Part shown: piece by piece, positions 56,421 through 64,000 of the stretch
Layout of the letters: the number at the start of each line of letters is the position of its first letter
How positions within the stretch are numbered: position 1 is the stretch's first letter
Origin: Mesotaenium endlicherianum
Lineage: Eukaryota > Streptophyta > Zygnematophyceae > Zygnematales > Mesotaeniaceae
Direction: 5' to 3'
Assembly: GCA_009602735.1 (NCBI GenBank)
Contig: WELA01006130.1
Location: 479,714-543,713, forward strand
DNA: 64,000 nucleotides
Translations under genes and position numbers: made by a program
Notes under the pieces: model-generated
The model's input: only the letters and a program-made list of their open reading frames with translations
Database searches by the model: none
Told to the model about the DNA's origin: nothing

Positions 56421-56442
56421 CCCTTCGAATCCCTGCGAAGGG
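56421..56442. repeat. Perfect 7-bp inverted repeat with 8-nt loop
   Basis: CCCTTCG and CGAAGGG flank AATCCCTG. It superficially resembles a tRNA T-arm, but no acceptor stem or anticodon arm surrounds it. Confidence 0.6.
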
Positions 56443-56526
56443 TCAAGCCCCCTCGGGCCTATCACTAGGGAGGAAGGGACAGATGCAGCAATCACATAGA
56501 CTGCTTGCTTAAAGCGATGGTGCAAG

Positions 56527-56943
56527 GTGGACCGACCAGTCCTTAAGATCTTTGTTTATTTTGAGAACCATATTTCAGCCAATCTTGACAAGTGCAGGGG
56601 CGGTACCACTGCAATTAACATAATACTATCACCTAGTCCTTACTCAGCTACTAGGGATGTGCAACATATGCTCTTTAAGAGAGGCAACACTCAATATAGG
56701 TTGCTTTCAATCACCAAAGGTCTTAAAAGACAACTAAGCATACACACCAGCTATGGCTGCTTCTTTATTACATTTCCAAGTCTAGCAAAGGTTCGCTTTA
56801 TCAATGCCATGGGCTGGCATGAGTGGCAGCTTGTGCACCTGTGCATCCCATCTGTGCAACAGTTACACCGCTCACTATTCTCTAATGCCACTATGTTGCA
56901 TCCTGACAATGTATCTATCGACCACCCCTTTTTTGCAGCCTAG
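56527..56943 (+). CDS. Unrecognised ORF of 138 codons, doubtful
   Basis: An open frame without an ATG at its 5' end (first possible start GTG) encodes a protein-like sequence with GLKRQLSIHTSYGCFFITF and MGWHEWQLVHLCIPS. It may be an exon or a decayed transposon fragment. No family is recognised and no splice partner was found. Confidence 0.2.
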   Translation: MDRPVLKIFVYFENHISANLDKCRGGTTAINIILSPSPYSATRDVQHMLFKRGNTQYRLLSITKGLKRQLSIHTSYGCFFITFPSLAKVRFINAMGWHEWQLVHLCIPSVQQLHRSLFSNATMLHPDNVSIDHPFFAA

Positions 56944-58185
56944 CCCTACACCTTGCAACAGGTAGTAGTCTATGGTCCAAATGTGGCCTTTTTTGCAGCA
57001 GCCAGGCCCTAAGCTGACATCCAGCCTCTACAGCTTGAGCGATAGGCTCTCTTTCAAATGCACGTCATGAGAGCTAGCCCTTACGAACTTAGACATTATA
57101 CTTGTCAGATGAAACAGTTCGACCGAGTGATTCTGCTGATATGACTATCTCACACCTGGGTGGCAATTGGCGAATCAAGACGCCATATGTTTACTGCCTG
57201 ATGACCTTAATTAGTGCTACACCTCATATCAACGTAACTATGTAGCCACGACTAAGTTGCAAATATTGCAACCGGCCATCTTTTTCTTTCAAGTATGGCG
57301 GAAGACCTTTACTTGCTGGTTGGGCCATTCAGAATGCACTAGGGCCTACCTCTTGGACTTTAGGCACAGTCATACTTTGGCAACGTCACAATCACTGAAT
57401 ATACAGCATGCAAAGGAATGACAAGAGTGGTATAAAAAGATTCACTTACTATGACAAAGATTCGCTACTTTCCTGCTTCACATGATTAAGAGTACAACAA
57501 GGGTAAACCTTCCACCAATGTACTCGCCTCAAAAGATGCTCCCCCGTCTTGTATTATCCTCATTAGGTGGAAGGCAAGGTGCTTCTCCTGCTCTTATTTA
57601 GTTGAGAAATTGGTCACAAGCTTTCATTTGACTATTTTTCAAGAGGCTGGATTATGAAAATTGTGTAAAGGACCTCAACAGCTTCCATCAAAGAACGGAC
57701 ACCATCTATATATAGTCAACAGATTCCAGGAAAGACTGGTGGGAGTCTAGTCGTTCACACAGATTCCCATTACAGAGCAACTATTCCAACAACAAAGTTT
57801 TAAAAAATGCATGAGGCAAGTACATTCAAAGTTGCAATTCAACTCTGTATCGAACGGCACAAGCTCACAAAGTAAAAAAAACAAGACAGCATTATCAAAG
57901 AAATGACAAGTATCCTATGACCTGCAACTTTTACTTGAACTTATCAACTATTAGCAGGGCACAACACCACGTTCATGTACCAACTTCAACATTATTTTTG
58001 TAGTTCAAAATAAACTGACAATCCCACTAGTAGCCTGCGCCATATATACATCGTAAGCAACCTGGCTCTCCTGAGGCTCATGAGATGTATGCTTGATTAT
58101 AAGCACCATCGCTTTCTCACAAGAAAGACATGCATTTCTGGTATCAGCCACTAGTCTACTCTAGCTGCCTGTCAGACGATAGGCT

Positions 58186-61100
58186 TCACACGCTTACATT
58201 ATTCACGGGAGGGGCGGCTTTGTCAATGCGCTTCATTATTCCTTGAATGACCTGCGGGCAAGCACGTCATTTCGTAAATTATCTTGCTTCACTCATCCTT
58301 AAGCACTTGCTCAATGATATATAATGTACACAGAGTGTGCTGGCTCAAATCCTTGTAACTTGAGGCATCTTGGACCCAAGACTGCAACGTCATAGAACAG
58401 TGCCACCCTTCCTGACGTCGAGGGCACATAATAGCTTCAAGTCATCAATATTGAACGCCGGAAAGGCCATGGGGGGAAGGAGAGCACACATCATAACAAA
58501 CCATTGACGCCAAGAAAGAGAACTGCAGCTAGCAAGTATGCCAGCACCCTACCTTGCCGGGTCCAAGCTCGTAGCTGCTCTTCAAGCCCTTGTCCAGCAA
58601 AGCCTTCAGGCTGACCTCCCATAGCACCGGCGAAGTCACCTGCGTCATTCAACATGTTCCACAATTGAGACCGAGCACTGTCATCTCCGGTGGGGTGTCT
58701 TCTCACCCTGACACATGACGGCTACTGCAGCGTGTATGATGTGTACCTGTTGAGCAAGGATCTTTTTAATGGTGGCTGAGTCGGAGTGAGGCTTAGCGTC
58801 GACGTTGGAGATGACGGGGATGCGCGGGGTGCTTATGTTGGTGGCCGCCAGGGCCTCTTCCAATTGCCCAACTGCTGGCGCCATGTAGTGGGTGTGAAAT
58901 GCCCCTGCAACTGCCAGCCTTACCTGGACATTTCCCAATCACACTCAGGCGTGTAAGAGGTACACACAAGCTCTCTCCTCTGCTCAACTGAGGAGGTCCA
59001 ACCCACTACTGCATGGGCAGACAGGTCAGCATGCATTGAGCACAAAGTTGACATATTTTTGCCGCTGTTATGGTCAACATTGTGCAGCCAGGGCGACGCC
59101 TGTAATGAAGTGAGAGCAGGGAAAGGCGGGAGCCACTCACAGTCATGCGAGCCTTGAAGGACTTGGCCTTGGCCTCCAGCGCCGTGCAGCCATCCACTCC
59201 GCCCGACACCGCATAGTTTCCCTGCACGCATGCATGCATGCCCCCTCCCTCCCCTCCATGCACCATGAGCCTCCAGCTTCTTTGCTTGCTTGCCATTGCT
59301 CACCCCTCTGACTCCCTCTTTGCCCAACAGGCGGTGCTTGTGATGCACGGACGAGACAGACAAGACAGACAGAGGACGGGGAGTAAAGGCGTCTCACGGG
59401 GCAGAGGTAGTTAGCGATCTGGACACGCTGCTCCTCCGCCACGTCGGCGTTGGCGGCCTCACACAGCTCCTGCACTTTGTCGGAGCTGAGGCCGATGACG
59501 GACACCATGGCACTGGGCGCAGCATCTGCTGCCGCCTGCACCCACCCGCTCACCAGCAGTCAGGCCTAGTAACGCTCTGCTACTAAGCCCCTGAATAACC
59601 AACATACCGCTTGATGAGGATACTTGATTGGGTTGCCTGCTGTTTCCCCACCAATTTGCCCAAAGTTGGCGGCATCCACCATCGAGACTGATATATTGTT
59701 TGAAAAGTACAGAGCCACTCATGATGTCGACATATAGAGGGTGAAGTTCGTGAAAAGCGTCCAAAATTTCTAATGTTTATCTGTCGCTGCCAGATTGCCA
59801 AAACAAGAAGACCATGTTGCATTTATAATTCTGATCTCATGACTGTCTCTATCTAAACAGTCCCTTTATGTAGTGTGAGCTGACACGCAACTCACCTGCA
59901 TGGCTTCACCGCGCAGCTTCACCAATCTCAGTCCGTCTTCAAAACTGCCGCACCCGAAATGCACGCTTGTCAGTCTGGTTGAACCTCACTATGCACCTGG
60001 GGGCGTCCTTTGGTGCCTGAGTTAGCGGCGGTAGTACCTGAGAGCACCAGAGAAAGCAAGAGCCGTGTACTCTCCCAGGCTGAGGCCGCAGGTGACATCC
60101 ACAGAGTCAATAATTGCCTGCCCCCCCTCCTGCGCTCGCAGTGCCTCCACTGCCGCCAAGCTGGCCACATATATCGCTGGCTGCCCACCACCATGCGCCA
60201 CATGGTTTCTTACAGCGGCAGGAAGGGGCTCACGTAAGCACTCAGTCCTGCCGCGACTGGCTGTAACATATCAACAGTAATAGCGCCATTCTGTTAAATA
60301 CAAGGGGGAGAAGGACTACCTGGCTAACAACAGTGGAGTTCAGCTTCTCTTTGGGCCCGTTGATGCACACGTCCAGCAGGTCGTAGCTGCAGCAGGTACA
60401 CACACATCCTTTCTAATGTCAGGTGCCAAGGTGCCACGTGGTCCCCTCCGCAAGCACTGACATGGCATGCGAAGCACAGACAGGGACAGACTGCACGACC
60501 CTGATCTGGTCACAGCCTGCACCTAATCTGCTCAGACATCGACCAACTGTGAGCACAATTTTCCTGCAGCCACTTAAAGCACTGGCCTATCGAATGAGGA
60601 GCATCCCTTCATGGAGCAGTGAGGGCCATGCACCTCAACAGTGTGCAATGGGGGAGCAAAGGTGCAACAACAAAGTCGTACCCAAGAATCTCTTGTGCCC
60701 TTTCAAAAAGGGCAGCAGCGGCCGGCACCTTGTGGGCTTCAGCTGCCATTCCGACTGCTTGTGCTCCCTGCTCCCCGCACTCACACCTTCCCCCTTCAGG
60801 ACTGCAAAGCCATGTCCCTCTGCTTGGAGCTTAAGGCACCCATTGCTTCTAACGCTTGAATTCTCGTTCAGTTCCTGATAAGTAAGTACTTAAATATGAA
60901 GAACCACAGGTCTTAGAAATGTTTCCAGAGCTTCAGTTTTACAGCAGATGATCCAATGGTAGCACATTGTCTGCTAGCTACAATTCTCACCCACCATGCA
61001 GAGAGAGGATCGAAATATTAAGCAAGTTCTCTTCGGCGTAAGAATTCCAACCTGGCCAGGGAATAAGAACGCAGTGGTGGCAGTGTAGTCGGCAAAAAGG

Positions 61101-61975
61101 TCATCACTGACAATAGTCTCAGTGCTGACATTCATGGACCACCTGGCACCCTGCTGTCTTGCTCTCCCATTGTTCTTTCCCGCATGGCAGCCATGGAAGC
61201 TGGAGCTGCAGTAACCGGCCAGCGAAAAAGTGAACATGCAGATCCTTGCACGTCGTTTGAACACATTTTCGCGGGAAAAAATAGCTGGCCAATGTGTGCC
61301 TCTCACTAATCAGCAGTTGAGCTGCTCTAGACTCCTCGTGTGTAGGTTACATCTCAGGTCAAGCGCGACTGGGGACAGACATAGGCTCCTTCCTATTCTA
61401 TGCCACATGACGGCTCTTTTTCAACAATACATACTGAAGTACTCCATCATTTAACAGCAACAGGAGTGAGGCTGTCCGGCCGCCAAGCAATTCCAGCTAG
61501 ATTTTACCAGTGCCTTTTAATGTACTATTACTGGCAAGAAATCAAAATGGCATTCATTCTGCACAATCCTTCACATGCTTTGTGTATTGGCTCGTCTGAC
61601 AGCACCCCACCTGACCTTCTTTAAGCTACCGCGTCTACACATATAATTCTCTCGTTTATGCAAGAGATCACACAAAAAGTGTTCCTTGCATTGAGGCCCC
61701 CTTTTTATGACAAAATTGAATATGATTATCGAACATGTCAACAAGAACAGTTTGTCCTCATCTAAGCGTCGAGCAGGTAGGGAAGCGTAAGATAGTTCTT
61801 TAGCATACCGCTCAGATGCAAGCTGAAACTTCCCTCCATTGATAGCCTTAACTCTAGATCGTGATACGGGCAACGTGCCCCTCGCCTGAGAATTAGCCTG
61901 TTTACTCAATGATAGCACGGTATTTATACTCGAGGTGAAGCGTCCAGTTGCGACGCTGCTGAGAGTGCTAGCCAT
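58186..61975 (-). CDS. MCAT: Plastid malonyl-CoA:acyl-carrier-protein transacylase (MCAT/FabD)
   Basis: This enzyme moves malonyl groups from CoA to ACP, feeding type II fatty-acid synthesis in plastids. Eleven exons give about 388 residues: 61975-61809, ~61157-61052, 60767-60682, 60386-60320, 60180-60038, 59944-59896, 59535-59398, 59221-59141, 58923-58747, 58639-58553, 58251-58186. The first exon is Ser/Thr/Arg-rich and poor in acidic residues, as in a transit peptide (MASTLSSVATGRFTSS). The catalytic core is complete: TTAFLFPGQ joined to GAQAVGMA, STVVSQPAIYVASLAAVEAL, the nucleophile S176 in GLSLGEYTAL, and H289 in VAGAFHTHYM. The C-terminus ends VIQGIMKRIDKAAPPVNN plus three residues. The acceptor of exon 2 is uncertain because the obvious CAG sites break phase; GCAAG|ACAG keeps it. 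The 5' exon is AT-richer than the rest. Confidence 0.94.
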
Positions 61976-63106
61976 TTCCGAAAGAATGAAGTGATCAGGA
62001 AGACGTGCAAATTTGTTTCTCGGCTTAACTGTAAGTACCACTATGAAGGGCTTTCTACTGGCGATGTAGTGTTAGCTCACGTTTTGCGTTCACTTCTGGT
62101 CGACTACAATCAATCGGGATCGAGGAACCAGGCGGAAATTGAGCAGAAGCGATAACTAAGTTTCACTTTCAGTGGAAATGAACGGTCGATGGCAATCGAG
62201 ACGCGAGACGAGGCAATTCTGCACAACCTTAAGTGCCCGTTCTCGCGATTAAAATTGCGTATTTGCTTGAATATATTGTCGAAAAAACATCATGCTGCAG
62301 GGAACAAATTTTGGTTTTATCCGAATCAGAATAAAGTACCTTCTACACACGTGTTGTTAGTCATTTTCGCACGCGTTGTCAGACCCACCTCAACCAAATA
62401 CGTGCCTAACCCTCTCACACGACATTGGCCTTACAAACTTTTATTTTTAAGTCCATCTCTCCAAGCGAAGAGTGCACGAAAGACCTTTTCACCTCCATAT
62501 TCCTGTTCTCGGAGTAAACTTCCTTGTACCTTACATCATTGAGGGTAACATAGTGTCGCAATTCTACACCTTCTTGGACGGTGCGGCACGCGTGGCGGAA
62601 GTCACGCTGCACCCAGGTACGGACAGTCAACCATTGACTCACCGACCAAGGTCTGCTAACCTGTAGCAGCTGTCAAGTCAAACAAAGTTTAGGCGCTAGA
62701 CCACCTCAGCACATGGACCATTGGCACTGGTGCCGTGATGGTATTACCACAACATGGGGTGTGGCCTTGAAACCCACGCCAGCATGGACACTAAACGAGA
62801 GGTCAAGCAGACACGCGCGATGCTTACGGAGCAAAGCGCACATGACTCTTTTGACTTAACATAAGTCAAGCTATGCTAACTTCGAGGTTGCATGCATGCA
62901 GGTGCTTGAGTAAAGCACGAGCAATGCCACATTGCCTCATGCAAGCTCACGTTTTGCCAAGAAGGCGAAGTAAGAGAAAGGAGGATGAAGAAGGAAGGCG
63001 CGAAGGAGAGAACGTGCCCAAGGCCACAAGGAGCCCGAAGAGGCACGCTTCTGCCGACGCTTGAAGATCTCTACTTCTTTGCCTATTCGTTCGTTTAGCC
63101 CCTTGT
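61976..63106. other. Upstream region of MCAT, no further gene
   Basis: This interval must hold the MCAT promoter. Short frames on both strands have no recognisable domain. Nothing else is supported. Confidence 0.4.
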
Positions 63107-63150
63107 GGGCGTACCGTACGCATCGTAATACGCCGTATTAACGTACGCCC
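63107..63150. repeat. Nested TACG-rich palindrome
   Basis: GGGCGTAC at 63107-63114 is the exact reverse complement of GTACGCCC at 63143-63150. Inside lies a second palindrome, AATACG-C-CGTATT. The TACG-rich composition recalls the segments at 4.1 and 7.3 kb. It may be a transposon terminus or a cruciform-forming site. Confidence 0.6.
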
Positions 63151-64000
63151 AAAAACGCGTATAGATCGGCATCAAATTAAGGGGTTTTTTTGAGAGGCAC
63201 ACGTTTCATTTGTTTCATCGATTAGTATCATTACCCGCTCACCACGTCGGCCCCGCCACACGTATTCGCGCTACACGTACTCCATTAGGGTTTAAGGTTA
63301 TGGTGGGTTTAGGATAGGTCAGACACGGGCGTAATAACTTAAGGGCGTCAATGAGCAAAATACACTTCGAAAGTAGGCAAACATTCTCCCTCGTCATTTT
63401 CGTAAGCCATGCTTGCGGCGATCCTTGCGTGTCGTAACAGTGATCGACAGGGGATGCTAAGCATCGACACACCTAACCTAAACAAGAGCTGAAACAGCAA
63501 AGACAGGAAATCGGTAGGAGCGACCTCAAGGACCGGACGAGGGCTAGCTAATCCAAATGCTAAGGGTAAAAACACCCCTTGTTAGGGGGAAAAGCCCACA
63601 GCTTATGAGCTGTAAATGAAAAAGAATACTAAAAGTTTGTACTGGGCAATACTGGGCACTAATGGGCAGCAAAGCAGCTACTGAGCATTAACCAAGGAGC
63701 AAAAAATGAGCTATGAATACCATTGTAGAAAGCTTAAGCGGGTTAGTAGGGGTACGATAGAAGAGCGAGAATGCCGGTTTCTAGGTAGCGGATTAGAACG
63801 AGGTGATTAGTTTGTTATGGCCAAGTTCGAGCACGTCCTTAGGGTACTTAGTTCAGTGAGTAACACGAGCCACGATCGAACAAAGAGAAAAGTAAGCATG
63901 GTAACACAAACAACAAGTAACAACAAGGCAAGCATCCACGAAGCAGCATAAGCTCAAATCATGTAAAACTAAAATACAAAACTAACACCGAACTGGTGTT
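63151..64000. other. Right-hand edge without supportable gene
   Basis: AT-rich sequence with only overlapping short frames. Repeated tactgggca/atgggca motifs occur at about 63,641-63,670. No gene is called; a feature may continue beyond the window. Confidence 0.35.

Larger units (their letters stand above)
53825..58185. other. Gene-poor AT-rich interval
   Basis: This is 4.4 kb between two convergent genes. It contains an A28 run, a short perfect hairpin and two weak frames at 56.0-56.9 kb. Nothing else can be supported. Confidence 0.45.

Noticed and set aside
56421-56442. tRNA gene suggested by a TTCGAATCC-like loop
   Set aside because: The hairpin stands alone; no acceptor, D or anticodon arm can be folded around it.
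63239-63575. Two overlapping minus-strand frames near the right edge as a gene
   Set aside because: Both are short, overlap in different phases and show no domain or splice pattern.

Overview
This is a 64 kb piece of a eukaryotic nuclear genome from the green plant lineage (Viridiplantae), most likely a streptophyte-type green alga. The genes are split by short spliceosomal introns. One encodes a malonyl-CoA:ACP transacylase with a plastid-like leader. Another encodes a serine:glyoxylate aminotransferase of exactly the land-plant length with a C-terminal peroxisomal signal SRI. A very large gene encodes BIG/UBR4, and others encode the UFM1-activating enzyme UBA5, a plant-type rhomboid with a RanBP2 finger, and an SMP-C2 (synaptotagmin/NTMC2-like) protein. 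The species cannot be fixed from this window; the streptophyte assignment is inference from the peroxisomal aminotransferase.

Layout. Positions 1-12.3 kb are repeat and transposon territory. They hold a GC-rich 12-bp minisatellite, a broken minus-strand retrotransposon gag with CCHC knuckles, a stop-interrupted ORF (4.3-4.7 kb), and the 3' part of an unidentified spliced minus-strand gene (5.7-6.9 kb) lying between two related TACG-rich segments. From 12,455 to 35,045 one minus-strand gene, BIG/UBR4, occupies 22.6 kb. I could place 31 exons, about 5,660 codons, with UBR box, ZZ finger, a cysteine-rich C2C2 module and the C-terminal hemi-RING region. Then six compact genes follow in strictly alternating orientation: SMP-C2 protein (+, 36.2-41.5 kb), UBA5 (-, 42.6-46.1 kb), a small basic nuclear-type protein (+, 46.4-47.7 kb), RBL14-like rhomboid (-, 48.6-50.2 kb), serine:glyoxylate aminotransferase (+, 51.2-53.8 kb) and plastid malonyl transferase (-, 58.2-62.0 kb). 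The intervals 53.8-58.2 kb and 62-64 kb are AT-rich and hold only doubtful ORFs, an A28 run and a nested palindrome.

The genes are ordinary housekeeping genes and do not form an operon or a single pathway. They touch protein turnover and auxin/N-degron biology (BIG), membrane contact and lipid transfer (SMP-C2), UFMylation (UBA5), intramembrane proteolysis (rhomboid), photorespiration (aminotransferase) and plastid fatty-acid synthesis (malonyl transferase). I found no convincing new multi-gene system. The more unusual observations are several well-supported GC-AG introns, the AT-rich 5' ends against GC-rich gene bodies, the unidentified spliced gene with flanking related repeats, and the higher-order minisatellite.

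Exon boundaries were read by eye from splice consensus, phase continuity and remembered family conservation. None was checked by RNA or database search.
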